Notes: generated by a model from the sequence alone, not told the origin. Positions 22,503-34,782 are shown, counted from the stretch's first letter. The stretch is 64,000 bases of DNA from Elmis aenea (GCA_947652605.1 OX393576.1:57140966-57204965), one strand, 5' to 3'. Numbers and translations are program-made.

Positions 22503-23345
22503 ATGAATGTCCCGCCTAAAAAACGTACAAAGATCATAACTTTGAGCGAACATACATCTATGACTTAAAGGAGTGTGGTGTGAGTTTAGGAGCTGTAATT
22601 AAAATTTTGAAACAAAAAAGGGAATGTGGGAAAAAGAGGAAAACATCTGCCAGAGATGTAGCCTGCTCATACGGTAAAGTAAATTACACCTTAGAAAAAC
22701 TAGCTTTGATCTTCAGCAAAATTAAGCACACCCTAGAGTTATAATTCACGAAGAAGGCTTATTAAAGGTAGAAGGAAAACCATAAAACCTCAGACAAAAC
22801 AACAATTCCTACAATAATCAAAATAGATATCTTTGGGCCAAAAAGTATGCTAGCTGGACTGTTGCGGATTGGAGAAAAGTGTTGTTCTCGGACAAAACAC
22901 GCTTTTTGGTACAGGGACAACGTTCTTGCTATGGGAGGAAAAGTAACAATGAAAAACTTACAACAGCCCATATCTATCAAACTGTTGAACACCCCCAAAA
23001 AACGATGTTTTGGGTCTGTGTATCTTACGTAGAAACTGGAGCTATTGTACCAATCGAAGGGATGATGATGAATACCCAAAAATTCAAAGACTTGTTAAAA
23101 CAAAGACTAGAGGCAGAACTGAGTAAAGTTGATAGTAAGTGAAGCTGTATTCCAACAAGATTCGGCACTATGCCATCATGAAGAAATATTTCAGGTATAG
23201 GAAGATCTCGTGCCTTGAGTGGTCAGGGAATATACTTGACCTTAATTCAAGTAAGGCTGTAATTAAAAAATGGTTTAACGACAAGAAAATATTAGAAAAC
23301 TGCAGAAAACTTGCTGACTGCCAAAACGTGTTAAAGAGGTCATAA
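22503..23345 (+). pseudogene. Tc1-like transposase
   Basis: The start MNVPPKKRTKIITL is followed by a helix-turn-helix-like segment (KECGVSLGAVIKILKQK). The catalytic region follows: WAKKYASWTVADWRKVLFSD (first Asp), KTRFLVQGQ, QKTMFWVCVSYVETGAIVPI, FQQDSALCHH (second Asp, in another frame) and LEWSGNILDLN. The order and spacing match Tc1/mariner DDE transposases. Several stops and at least three frameshifts break it. After DLN the expected catalytic acid position reads K in NSSKA, so even the uncorrected core looks dead. Terminal repeats were not identified. Confidence 0.92.
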
Positions 23346-23474
23346 AAACTAAGGGAGCAAATATTTTGTATTAAAATAATGCAAATTTAATACATAATAT
23401 ATGCTTTTAATATTATTATAAATCAAGAATAAATTATTATTTTGAAATTATCTTTTGTGTTAAGATTAATTCGC

Positions 23475-23830
23475 ACACTACTGTGCACCTAAGCCTCATC
23501 CCCGGTCAAAATTTCTGAAAAAAAGCTTTTATGAACCTGCGAAGCGAACACATTTTGTTAAGAAGTTTCTTTCCTGACAAATTTTTGCTCCGGAGTAAGA
23601 ACCCTTGGAATCCAACGCGCAGAAACTTTCTTCTTACCCAAATCTTTGAAGAAAACGTTATAAACAGTTGTTTCGGATACCCCAACTTCATTGGCAATGA
23701 AAGACCAGTTCATCCGCCGATCTAACAACACCAAATCTTCAATTGTTTTAACAATTTCTTTAGTTAATTTCTGATGGATATCTTTTGGCTCATTTACCCT
23801 CTTTTGAGAGAAATTTTATGACACTTCGAC
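23475..23830 (-). pseudogene. mariner transposase, N-terminal half
   Basis: On the minus strand one long frame reads HQKLTKEIVKTIEDLVLLDR, then RMNWSFIANEVGVSETTVYN (helix-turn-helix), KDLGKKKVSARWIPRVLTPE and QKF. After a frameshift comes EILTGDEA followed by a stop where mariner has the W of TGDExW. TGDE holds the first catalytic Asp. SARWIPRVLT is a characteristic mariner linker. The second half of the gene is absent, and the fragment sits about 130 bp after the Tc1-like pseudogene in opposite orientation. Confidence 0.92.
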
Positions 23831-24515
23831 GTTTAAGTTAAATTTAATTCAGTTTTATTAAGAAAAAATTGTAGAGAACTCTTCAAACTCAATATATTTT
23901 GATAAAACTTTTATATTAGCTTCAAAATGTCACATCTAACAAACTGATAATTTTCATTTTGACATCTCATTTTCATGGCTACATAAAAATACGCCCTTGT
24001 TTGTGGTTAGTTAACATTTCAAGACCGGCGAATAATTGTTTTTAATAGTGTAGCATATTATTTATTATATATCGCTGTCTTTATTTTTTTACCATATTTT
24101 ATTCTTCGAAACTTTGCTAGACTGCATTTTTTTAAAACTGTTTTATCAATAGACGGATTAATGCAGGAGGTACAAACGCTTTGGAATACAAACTGAAAAT
24201 TCAAGTAGATAAGCGATTTCACAAATATATTCGTTGCTGTGATCAAACTGAATTGAATCGCAAAACGAATAGATCCCGAGTAAATGAGAAAAATTCGGTG
24301 ATTAAAAATGTAAATTGATATCCGGATTACCCATCGTAGACGGCAATTAATTGCACGGAAATGACATTTTTAATTATAAATGGCGAAAGTTGCTTAGTGC
24401 TCAAAAGTGTTTAAAGCAAAACGTTTTTTAATTACTAAGTTATTTTGTCCCCAACGCAAAGTTCCGTTGGTATGAATTTGTACGATAGCGGAGTCGGGAT
24501 GGAATACTTGTGGGG
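23831..24515. other. Anonymous AT-rich DNA
   Basis: No gene or repeat is recognised. The part next to 23830 may hold decayed mariner sequence. Confidence 0.45.
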
Positions 24516-24894
24516 CAGTGGCGTACGCAGAAAAATATTTCGGGGGGGATATTGCTTTAATTTGCAAAAATAATACTGACTTATTTCAAACGGGGCATAG
24601 TAATGGTAAAATTAGAAAATGACCTAGGGGCCAAGACACAAAAAGTGAGTTGTAAGGAAAAGGTGCGGGGGGGCCCAGGGGGCGGTAGCCTCCCAGTTAA
24701 CAGTGCTATAGGCATTTTTTTTAATTTTTAAGGTCAAACGTACCCAAAAATAGCATTTATCAGTAAAATATGCAAACATATTACATATTTTAAATGTATT
24801 TTATTTGTTTGGAAATGTAGTAATTATAATTTCAGTCGTTTTCAAATTTTCGGGGGGGGATTTATCCCCATAATCCCCCCTGCGTACGCCACTG
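24516..24894. mobile_element. hAT-type MITE with CAGTGGCGTACGC ends
   Basis: CAGTGGCGTACGCAG and CTGCGTACGCCACTG are perfect inverted ends. The 8-bp duplication TTGTGGGG lies at 24508-24515 and 24895-24902. The 379-bp interior holds G-runs and no coding sequence. Confidence 0.97.
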
Positions 24895-24992
24895 TTGTGG
24901 GGTGTGGTTTGGTAATGCTTTAGAAATTAAAACATTAAACAAAATGTTTGCGTAACAAATTCAATAAGTAATCTTCAAGAACGAAGATTAAG

Positions 24993-25036
24993 TTATGTTC
25001 CGTTACTCTAACTAAAGTTAGAGTAACGGAACATAA
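24993..25036. repeat. Perfect 21-bp palindrome with 2-bp loop
   Basis: The arm 24993-25013 (TTATGTTCCGTTACTCTAAC plus T) is followed by AA and its exact complement at 25016-25036. It could extrude as a cruciform or fold as an RNA hairpin. No surrounding element was identified. Confidence 0.95.
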
Positions 25037-26843
25037 AATGCTTTAGCACTACCATTCATACAAAAAGATTAATGTTATCAACAAATTGTCTCAATCTGGA
25101 TTAGATTTTTAAAATATCTTTTATTATTATCTGTTCCAAATAGTTATTAAAATAGAATATACTGTAGCTAATAAGATTTAAAAATTTATTATTATATTGC
25201 TGTCACAAATTTAGATTTTATTGGCATAAGACAAAGAAAAAACTTTTCATTTTAGGTTTGCTTATAATCTGTCACTTGTGAAGTGATGTTATTTAATTAT
25301 TTCCATTATAAAAATTATACTTAATTTTTTTCTGTTTACAGTTTTTTTTATCTTACATATTTTGAACACGTTAATCATCGAATAAAAAAAGGCTTTAATT
25401 TTTTTTTAAGACCTTTAACCAGATTTTTAAATGTGCCATCTTAATAATCTCTAAAGCCTTTCAAATTTCCTTCTTTAAAAAAATGTGTAGCATAAGGACA
25501 TTGACAGTAACAAAATATTTATTATATTAAAAACGAACTCTTTATTGTTTAAATTATGGTTTTTAATATTTCTTTACATTTAATTCATCCGAATTTGTTA
25601 GTTATGATGCAAAACAGAAATTGTAATAAAATTATCTTCATGCTTTGTACAATACGTCACACAGCAACCTTTGTGTACTTTATAATAACTACAGAAATTT
25701 GTTTGCGGCTATGTATTTAAAAAATTAAGGCATTACTGAATTTAAAAACTGAATAAAAATGTGCGCTTAAATTTCCAAACTTATACACACAAAGAAAATG
25801 TAGATGTACGTGTAATTAATTTTTTTGTAAAACATTTAACAAAAAAAAAATGCGTTTCAATATAACTGCGGTATTCCACTAATGCTAATACATAATTGTA
25901 TTGGTTTAACAATTAATTAATTACGTTACATGAGCATCTGTAATTGTGGGGAGGTTAACACTATGTAAATACACCAACATGCGCTTGGTACGTGACAATG
26001 CAATTCGAATTAATTAGCTCTAGAGGTAGTAGAAAATTAACAGAAGCACATTTTTCAAATCCAATCATGTTTTACTTTCATTTAATTTATGGCGTTCCGT
26101 ATTATGTTAATTATTTAGCGGTATTTTAAGATTAGATACTAATTATTAAGAAAATTACAGAAACTTTTTATATTATCCAAGTTATACAGGGTGTCCAGCA
26201 TGTCAGAAAATAAATAATTTTAACACTGTTTGAACCAAACTTGATTCCGTACTGTTTTATATTTAGTTGGTTCATTATTTGTAAATTATTAAAAACAAAT
26301 TCAATTATCAAATCTTTTCGAATAGGTTCAGAACTTGGAGTGCTATGGAATTGATTTTAATTAGATTTGAGTTTAACATCTCATTTTGCAACTTAATCCC
26401 CATTTAACCGACTTTTTAGCTCATATTATTAGCGCTATGAGTTTGAGACACCTTCCTTTTTCATATAAAAATAAATTAAATAATTCTATAGCCACCTATG
26501 TTAAAATTAAATGTGAAATGATTCCTGTAGATATTTTTACGTAGAATTAGAAAAAATGGTCTAAAAAGTCATGGAACACTTGATTTTTGTGATATAAGAC
26601 AACCATAGTTGGCTATGGGTTCATTAAAAACAGTTTTTTTTCTCGTTTCATTGATGAATGAATTGTTTGGTTTATCTTTAAAAATAAGTAAGTTTTTACA
26701 ATATTATTGTATTTATTAAGATCACATAAATAAATTTGCAGTACTTAGTTTAATACGTTGTCCGATGAGCCAAATATGGCTCATGACGATTCAAATTGCA
26801 CCTTCTTGTGGCATATGTGACTCATTTGACAGATGTCAAACGT
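25037..26843. other. Anonymous AT-rich DNA
   Basis: A TACAGGGTGTCCAGC end lies at about 26187, with a possible weak partner GAGACACCTTCC at about 26445. It is probably a decayed CAGGGTGTCC-type element. No gene is recognised. Confidence 0.4.
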
Positions 26844-27541
26844 CAAATGTAAACGTGAATTTTAAGCGAAAAATATTGGGTATTAGGTTAGGTGTAATAG
26901 AGTACTAATTCAAACTATTCCATATATTTCGGACTTTAATTAAGTCCTTCTTCAGTGGATACTACAATACATAAAAATGTTATAAAAAACTAATAGCTGA
27001 AGGCAAGTGAAACTTACAGTTTATATAGGTTATACCATGAGGTGGAAAAAATGTTGATTGTTCCATAACAATATATAAGCCATTCATAGATGGTGGAGTA
27101 AACCAAGTCACAAAACAATATTACATTAAGATTAACAATTTAAAAACAGATTAAAAGCATCAAAAGATGTATGTATATAACAAAACTTAATTGAACAAAC
27201 AACAGGAACAAAGTCAAAAAATTTTTTGATCTATGACAGGCAGACTGCCAACAGCAGTAAGTTAATATTACTATATATTATATATTGTTATGGTACAATC
27301 AACATTTTTTCCACCTCATGGTATAACCTATATAAACTGTAAGTTTCACTTGCCTTCAGCTATTAGTTTTTTATAACATTTTTATGTATTGTAGTATCCA
27401 CTGAAGAAGGACTTAATTAAAGTCCGAAATATATGGAATAGTTTGAATTAGTACTCTATTACACCTAACCTAATACCCAATATTTTTCGCTTAAATTTCA
27501 ACAAGTAAGGTTGTTACTTCCCATCAAACGTAAACGTGAAT
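26844..27541. mobile_element. Inverted-repeat element with long direct repeats and an asymmetric tail
   Basis: Arms of about 215 bp at 26861-27075 and 27285-27495 are near-perfect inverted repeats around a loop of about 210 bp. A direct repeat, CAAATGTAAACGTGAAT at 26844-26860 and CAAACGTAAACGTGAAT at 27525-27541, flanks the structure. The left copy abuts the arm. On the right, 29 extra bases (27496-27524) separate arm and repeat. Each arm holds CACTGAAGAAGGAC...GTCCGAAATAT or its complement. Inverted pseudo-LTRs, a short tail on one side and a variable long target duplication are features described for Penelope-like retroelements. No RT or GIY-YIG endonuclease is present, so that link is inference. 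Confidence 0.75.
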
Positions 27542-29435
27542 ATCAACATAAATATGGTTATCTAAACCTTATTGAGCAAATATTTTGTATTACATATGAC
27601 TCTTGAAAGTTCTATGTACGTAATTCCAAAAAGAGTTGAACATGTTGTTTAATTATAGACACATTAGAATTTGACGTTGGATTTAAAAATAAAAAAAAAT
27701 GCTTGGACAGTTAACGTGTTAACAGAAAACATGGAAAAATTAAATATAAGTAGTTTAAGATATTTTTTCAACATTTCATAAAAATTTATTATTTTTTACT
27801 GTTACTATTAAATTTAAATTATAACGAGTTGAAGGTGTAGCCCTCTCGCCATAGACAATACAAATTTTGAATTTGCAACTAAAGTTGCCATTTAAAAAAA
27901 ATTAGGTTTGGCTTATATCTCAAAAATTAAGTGTGCCCTGACTTTTTAGTTATTTTTTTCTTATTCTACGTAAAATCATCTACAGGAATCATTTCACATT
28001 TGGATTTTAACATAGGCAGCTATGGAATTATTTACCATTGAAAAAATCGTCTATTGTTTCAAAATATTTAAAAATTTGAATACGTGGTCAAATGTCAAAA
28101 TGACAATAAATTTGTCGTGAAATTCTGCCCAACTTTGGTAATTTAACTGACTATGTAACTCTTATAATATCAAAGTTACCCATACAACACATGTAAATTA
28201 TTGTCACACTGTAAACAGTTTTTGAAGGGCGACAAGGAATCTTTACAAGTAGGGTGGATTACTTTTTTAATAATTATATAGTTTTTTAATAACAAAACTA
28301 TTTAACATCATCATGATACATAAAATTGGAATTATTACATCATTTACATTAAAGTAATGTATAAAAATCTTATTTTATAAAATTTTACTGGTAGGGCTAT
28401 ACCATTTCATTTAAGAAAAAATATTTTTGGCACCCCTTAGTATATTGCCAATCATTTATAAATTAATATGTTTTTTGTTAAGTTACTTGCCGTTAGCAGT
28501 AAAATAAATATAATGCGCCTGCTGTAATTGTGAATTTCAGAATTTATAGTGAAACATTTTAACAAATATACCGAAAGCAATTTGTTCAACATTTTGGATA
28601 AAAAATTTATGTGTTAAAAACTGTTCTTTGATTTATGCCCAGCTACTATAAAGCATCCGACATGGGATTAATTTTAGTGTCCCTTGCACAACACAATTTA
28701 ATTCGCATGGCTTTGTTTTGCGAATTTTAAAATATACCTAGATCATGTATACCTATTCGACGAAAATAATGTTACTAGAAGAATAATCTAAATCAGGAGA
28801 CATGGTACTGTTATATAAAAACATTTTTGTTTTAACCGAAAGTTAATTATTTAATCTACCAAACATAGCAAAATTGTAAAGTATTTTTTAAAAACGTACT
28901 CTTTATTGTTTTTAAAATGTAGATTGTAGGTTATTGTCCTTTATTAGACTTAAATATTTAACTTCATACGCTCTTTTTTCAATTTCTATACCGCCCGGTT
29001 TTACGTTTGGTTGCTGATTTAGCACATTATTGTTGCCTATTATTAGGCAATTGCTTCTTGGGGCTTACTTCGCAATATATTAAAAATCAGTGATTCTTTT
29101 CTGCAGCTGTGTTGGTTACCTTGTTTGATGTACGTATATAAAACAGCATCGTTAGCAAATGTGTTTACTTCACAGTTTTGACATTAAACTAATTGTGGTT
29201 TACACAAAATATGAATCAACCAATAAAAATATAACTTTTTGTGAACATCAAGTGATATTAGAAAATCTTAACTAATTGATAATACTCTTGTTGATAGGGT
29301 AAAGTGATATATTTTCTTAGCTTGCTTTTTTACTCTGGTGCTTTTACCCAAAGGACCTTAGCTTTCGAGCCCTGAAGATCCGAGGGTCAGTACCTTAGTC
29401 CTTGTCACTTAATTAATCATTTCGCGTAATAGATA
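27542..29435. other. Anonymous AT-rich DNA
   Basis: No gene or clear repeat is recognised. A TATATAAAA stretch near 29131 could be a TATA element, but no transcript can be supported. Confidence 0.4.
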
Positions 29436-29775
29436 CTGTATTCACAGACGCTCCGAGAGGCGGCACCAACTCTAAAACTTTATTTCGCTCGATATCTCTC
29501 ATCTTTGATACTCCATTATGTTTATCTAAGGTAGCCGGTCTGAGAGATTACTGCGAAGATACGGCCTGACTGTTTACAAATTTGATTTCCTGCGAATCTC
29601 CGTCGTGGAAACTGCGGTTATCATCACTGACAGTACCTTGCCACGACGCAGCGCGCTACTCCTGCACAGCTTTTGTTTTCAGGATATCCGCCAGCGTTAC
29701 AACTGTGAAATATATTCTGAATGTACTTTACAACATCCTGTTAATTGCGTTGTTGCCCGGCCAACTTTGTATTAA
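29436..29775. other. GC-raised anonymous segment, possible exon remnant
   Basis: This stretch is visibly richer in G and C than its surroundings and has relatively long open frames on both strands. On the plus strand, 29568-29740 reads CESPSWKLRLSSLTVPC followed by HDAARYSCTAFVF. The D-A-A-x-Y-x-C-x-A pattern resembles the end of an immunoglobulin-like domain. I see no matching first cysteine/tryptophan half and no convincing splice sites. On the minus strand a frame with KVLELVPPLGASVNT is also open. Either could be chance, and no gene is called. Confidence 0.25.
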
Positions 29776-30279
29776 GACTTAAGCACAATGCATTTGGGTT
29801 TTCGCACGCGAGCAGTGAGACCTAAAACTAACAATTTACGTGTAGGTAAAGTTGAAGTTGTATAATTGTAACGTTTATATAATGCTATGAAATTTGGGGA
29901 AAATGTACCGGACCAAAACAAAAACATGTTTATTACCAAGAATTATGTATAAATATTTAAGTTATAATTATTTTTACAATAGCCTTAAGGCTTGTGGAAT
30001 TTTTTTAAATGACCTAATTTTATTGTGTTTATTAATATTCTGAAGAGCAAAATGTAATAATAATGATATACAATACAACATAAATCTAACAAATTTAATA
30101 CAAACTTTGATAAGCAAAAGACACATTAAATGTTAATTTTTTATTACTTTTGTGAGCAAAAACCTTTTATTTGCATTTTTTTATTCTTAATTTTCATATT
30201 TTTAGTTTGATATTTAAGCTTTCGAAGGGAAGTTTTTTGTGGTTCTATACGTTCAACGTTTTGAAAGGCTGCTTTAAGC

Positions 30280-30736
30280 CAGAGATGGAATAACGTTTTA
30301 AATAATTACATTATTGTATAACGTTATATATTATTTGTTCTCGTTACATAACGGTATAAATGACATTATAAACATGAATTGTTATGTTATATAACGTTAT
30401 CTAACGTTACATAAATTATGATATAAAAATGATTTTTATTTGTAATTATTTTTGGGATTTGTAAATGTGAATTTAAAAATTTGTACAAAATGACGTTAAG
30501 ATATTTTAGTTTCATTTTCTTTTTTAAAATACAAAAAAAATATCTTTTGAAAATAAAAAGAACGCGATATAAACATTTAATTTATAGATAATAACAATAC
30601 AAAATAACTTTTAAGGAAACGTTATTAATTATTATAACGTTATATAACGTTATTAATTATTATAACGTTATATAACGCCATTAAAATATCGTTACGTTAT
30701 TGTATCGTTATCATAACGTTACGTTTTCCATCCCTG
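30280..30736. mobile_element. hAT-type MITE rich in TATAACGTTATA
   Basis: CAGAGATGGAATAACG and CGTTTTCCATCCCTG form the inverted ends. The 8-bp duplication CTTTAAGC lies at 30272-30279 and 30737-30744. The interior repeats ATAACGTTAT-type palindromes many times, especially at 30300-30420 and 30620-30725. No coding sequence is present. Confidence 0.95.
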
Positions 30737-31385
30737 CTTTAAGCTGATATTGAAGAATAAGGGATGTAACTATAGGTATTTTATTCTTTAAACATGAATA
30801 ACGAAAATTCAAAACAAAAATTATATAATGTGATAATTTTATTGCATGCTATCGGTGTTTTTTTCAGCCAAAACAATTAGTGGAGCTATAACTTTTAAAA
30901 TCTGTGACTGTTTCCGTTAATCCTGGACGCGTGGTCACTCTAGCCTTAAACCCCATGTCATCGTCCTTGGAGACCATATATTCGGTAAATCCATCCTTTA
31001 CTTCAACGTTAAAATGGGACAGTGATAAATATAACGTGCAAATCAAAATATTCTAAAACAAGCACGTCGCGAACATTTTTCCCGGATCTTTTAAAGATCT
31101 AATTCTGATTCTTTAAAACGAAAATTGTCGCAAAGGCAATTTATCTACAAGTCTCTTGCCATCAATACTTGTAATCTAGATTAAATGGATAGCGAGTAGG
31201 GTGTTCGTTGTATTTCCATCACATTTATCACCGAACTGTCACAGTGTAGCTTAAGTACCTATACATATGGAGCAGCGGTTTTGCTGACACAATACACCTT
31301 GGAATTATTTATATTTTAATGGTGGATACTAATGTTGTTCGTCAAGTCTAAATCTCTAGTGACACTTTAAATTGGTTAGAAAATA

Positions 31386-32321
31386 CAAGGTGTCCATTAT
31401 ACACGAGAAATACTTCAGATCTCGCAAATGTGCAGGTCACAAATATTTACTCCCTTTGTAAAATTCGATATGAGTTTGTCCTTCCATTTTTGTTTGACAT
31501 TTGCGGTAACAGTTTTTCAATATCTTGTTTTAAAATTTAAAATTTATTGTATTTCGTAATAACAACCAGTACCTACTTAAATTTGTATCTATACTCATTA
31601 AAAACTTCAAGTTTAATAAATAGACATTAACTGTTTGCAAATTTATAAAAACAGTGAAACAACCTCCATAATCCGAACAACTAAATGCAAAGTGTCAATT
31701 CGGATTAGTAAATTGTTCGGTTTATTGAATTTAAAAAAAAAAAAAATAATATGACCCTACAACATTTTCTGTATGCTATTAGCAATTTGAATTATATAAA
31801 ATGTTTTTTTACTTACCTTTGAATTTTTTTAAAATATTGTTACTACCTTTTTTATTAAAAGATTTAAAAATTTGACAAAATAAGTTTTTCTCAAATTTTA
31901 TTAGTAAAATATCATTTTAGGTATTAAGTGTCATTTATCATTGAAATCAGAATACAAAATTCTATCCGACTGAGTTTAAAAAAATTTCGCCTTATTTAAA
32001 AAAATTAAGTCGATGATGGTTCTGAAGAGACGAAACGTTGTTGGAAATTCTATGTTATCTCAAAATATAAAACGTGACAAGTTGCCATAGGCAAGTGCTT
32101 CCAGATTGTCGATATCTTAAAACATGTAGGAAATAGGGCAAAAAAAAACAAGATTTTTTCAGTTTTTCTTGAATAACATTTGAACTAAGACAGCTATGAA
32201 AATTTTCTTTGCAGATATTTGATGAGCATCTTATTTCGCAACCTTTCCTTAATTTAACCGACCTCGTAACTCTTAAGATAAGCGAGATCCCCATGCATTT
32301 ACTCGAACTTGGGACACCTTG
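31386..32321. mobile_element. TA-flanked element with CAAGGTGTCC ends
   Basis: CAAGGTGTCC and GGGACACCTTG are inverted ends with TA on both sides (31384-31385 and 32322-32323). Near the right end, AAGCGAGATCCCCATG matches the subterminal sequence of the foldback element at 33304-34782, so the two families look related. A motif CTGAAGAGACGAAACG lies at about 32020. No transposase was recognised. Confidence 0.7.
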
Positions 32322-32627
32322 TATATTTTAAATTTAACAGTTCTATCTAAAATACAAGGTCTGTCGCAAAAATAACAGAACTTTGTAAAAAAATAAAAAA
32401 TTTGTGGCGCCATCTATACAAAAATTTGGTTCTCGAAAAATAGGTACATCCTTTATATATTTTATCCAAATTCTATGCCATTTGGATCATTAGCAGCCGA
32501 GTAAAAGCGCTCAAAGTGTTAGTATATTTTGTACAACGGTCGAAAAAGACGTTCGAACAAAGTCAATACTAAGTTTTATTAATTTTAAACTTGATAAAAC
32601 ATTTACCAATATGCATTAATTGATGCA

Positions 32628-32838
32628 AAATGTGTATAGAGTTCGTTGTCTATCTCTTAGACAAGTTTATGATTGGTTTAGGTTTAGAATTTAGGCGGTT
32701 TGAGGAAGATCGGAAAGCCATTAACGGTGATGAAGGTCCAGGTCGTGCGAAACCAGTAATTACTAAGAAGAATAACAACGAAAAATTGCGTGAAGCGATC
32801 AAAATTTGTTTCCGAGGGTCTATTGGACCCCCTACATA
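32628..32838 (+). pseudogene. mariner transposase, DNA-binding region
   Basis: The frame reads FRRFEEDRKAINGDEGPGRA followed by KPVITKKNNNEKLREAIK. It corresponds to the mariner segment W-x-x-R-F-K-x-G-R-x-x-x-x-D-D-x-R-x-G-R-P that links the two helix-turn-helix motifs. The usual first helix-turn-helix is too decayed to read. The frame runs to a stop at about 32838, shortly before the hAT MITE begins at 32887. Confidence 0.75.
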
Positions 32839-32886
32839 ATTCAAATACAGGAAAACCCCCGATTGCGATCGTGTATGTGCTAGTGG

Positions 32887-33154
32887 TAGGGGTGGGCGAT
32901 ATATCGATATATCGATATAATTTTGATATCGATATATCGATATTCCGACATTCCGATATATCGATATTTTAAGGGCGAGAAGCTTTTTTTTTTTTAAGGT
33001 CACCAGTCTCTTTTTTCACTTTTTTACCGACTTTTTTAGCTTCGCACCGCTTTTATGTCGAAATTTCGATATGCCAATATATCGATATTCCGATATATCG
33101 ATATAATTTCGATATCGATGTTCGATATCGAAATTTGGATATCGCCCACCCCTA
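32887..33154. mobile_element. hAT-type MITE of ATCGATAT palindromes, inside the mariner
   Basis: TAGGGGTGGGCGATAT and ATATCGCCCACCCCTA are the inverted ends. The perfect 8-bp duplication GCTAGTGG is at 32879-32886 and 33155-33162. The interior is dominated by ATATCGATAT repeats, so nearly the whole 268 bp is self-complementary. Confidence 0.97.
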
Positions 33155-33303
33155 GCTAGTGGGCTTCAGTACCTTTTTAGAAATCAGTATTGAGCTAATT
33201 GCCAAAGTGTACGTGTCAAATTGTTAGTGGTTGATTTACTAGGGGCGATTAAAAATTGATAGCGGTCTCAGTGACCGCACGTCTGTTACTACGTAACTAT
33301 ATA

Positions 33304-34782
33304 CAGGGTTATTCAAATTCGAGGCCCACCATGGGGATCTCGCTTATTATAATAGCTAGAGTATAGGTTTACATTTGGCAAAGTTGCTAAATTTGATGCT
33401 CATTGATAATCCAAAGAGAAATTGGGAATATCTCAAACGTTATTCGAGAAAATTAGGAAAAACCGGAAACTACAATTTTTGAAAATTGTCTATAACTCCT
33501 TTGGAATTTGAAATATTTTAAATGTATAAAGACATTGCCGAAGCAACTTTTCAAGCCGAATCGAATGGTAGTCACAAATTTTTGCTAGATCGATTCGTTT
33601 TTGTTTTATGACAACCAACTTTGTTTTTTCTTATGGGCGCAATTTTTGTTATTTACATAATCAATTAGCATTAATTTTTCTGAATCCATTGAGATATTAC
33701 ACATGGTATTTTACTTCTACATTAATTGTCAAATTTGAAAAAATACGTTTTAAACAATAACAACAATAAATCAGGTAGGTCGGTCATTGTAGTTTATGTT
33801 GTTTCCATGACTACCAATCAACAAACTAAAAGTCTGTTACTTGTCACATTAATAAATTCGTAAAAATGAACTTTAATTTTTTATTCATTGAATAGGAACT
33901 TTATCTACACTGTCAACGATATGCAGAAACATATCCAGATAGAAGACAAACCTTGCACACATATTTTTGTTCGTTGGACAGAAACATAGGGAAATATGAG
34001 GCTTTTGCCAAAATTAGAGAAAAATATGGCAGAAAGGTTTCAGATAACAATTAAAAAAAACATTTTTATAACAAACATATCTGGAAAAAACACTATTTTT
34101 CTATATTTAACAGAAACTTAAGTAAATTTGTATAAAGCATGTGATAAAGTATAACAAAACTTAAAAGAACAGTATAAAAAATTCGGAGCATATCGCATTT
34201 TTCTTCGTTATTAAAGTTAATTTTTACGAATTTATTAATGTGACAAGTAACAGACTTTTAGTTTGTTGATTGGTAGTCATGGAAACAACATAAACTACAA
34301 TGACCGACCTACCTGATTTATAGTTGTTATTGTTTAAAACGTATTTTTTCAAATTTGACAATTAATGTAGAAGTAAAATACCATGTGTAATATCTCAATG
34401 GATTCAGAAAAATTAATGCTAATTGATTATGTAAATAACAAAAATTGCGCCCATAAGAAAAAACAAAGTTGGTTGTCATAAAACAAAAACGAATCGATCT
34501 AGCAAAAATTTGTGACCACCATTCGATTCGGCTTGAAAAGTTGCTAGGGCAATGTCTTTACACATTTAAAATATTTCAAATTCCAAAGGAGTTATAGACG
34601 ATTTTCAAAAAACGCATTTTCCAGTTTTCCTAATTTTCTCGGATACCGTTTGAGATATTCCCAATTTCTCTTTGGATTATCAATAAGTATCAAATTTAGC
34701 AACTTTGCCAAATTTAAACCTATACTCTAGCTATTATAATAAGCGAGATCCCCATGGTGGGCCTCGAATTTGAATAACCCTG
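33304..34782. mobile_element. TA-flanked foldback element with ~570-bp arms
   Basis: CAGGGTTATTCAAATTCGAG at 33304 is mirrored exactly at 34763-34782. The arms (33304-33876 and about 34210-34782) are nearly identical inverted repeats around a 330-bp centre. TA flanks both ends (33302-33303 and 34783-34784). The centre holds a decayed helix-turn-helix coding fragment (33896-34054). The CAGGG end links it to the smaller CAGGG MITEs elsewhere in this window. Confidence 0.95.
33896..34054 (+). pseudogene. DUF4817-type helix-turn-helix fragment
   Basis: The open stretch reads ELYLHCQRYAETYPDRRQTL, HTYFCSLDRNIGKY, EAFAKIREKYGRKVSDNN, then a stop. The core Y-x-E-x-Y-P-x-R-R-x...F is the signature of the insect helix-turn-helix domain DUF4817, which occurs in proteins of CAGGGTG-ended transposable elements. 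A stop lies just upstream and no transposase follows, so this is a remnant. It supports the view that the foldback derives from an element with this DNA-binding protein. Confidence 0.75.

Noticed and set aside
27397..27435. Hammerhead ribozyme in the arms of the 26.8-kb element
   Set aside because: CTGAAGA and GTCCGAAA resemble the conserved core, but an extra A precedes stem II and the closing stems I and III do not form cleanly with the flanks. A covariance-model search would be decisive.
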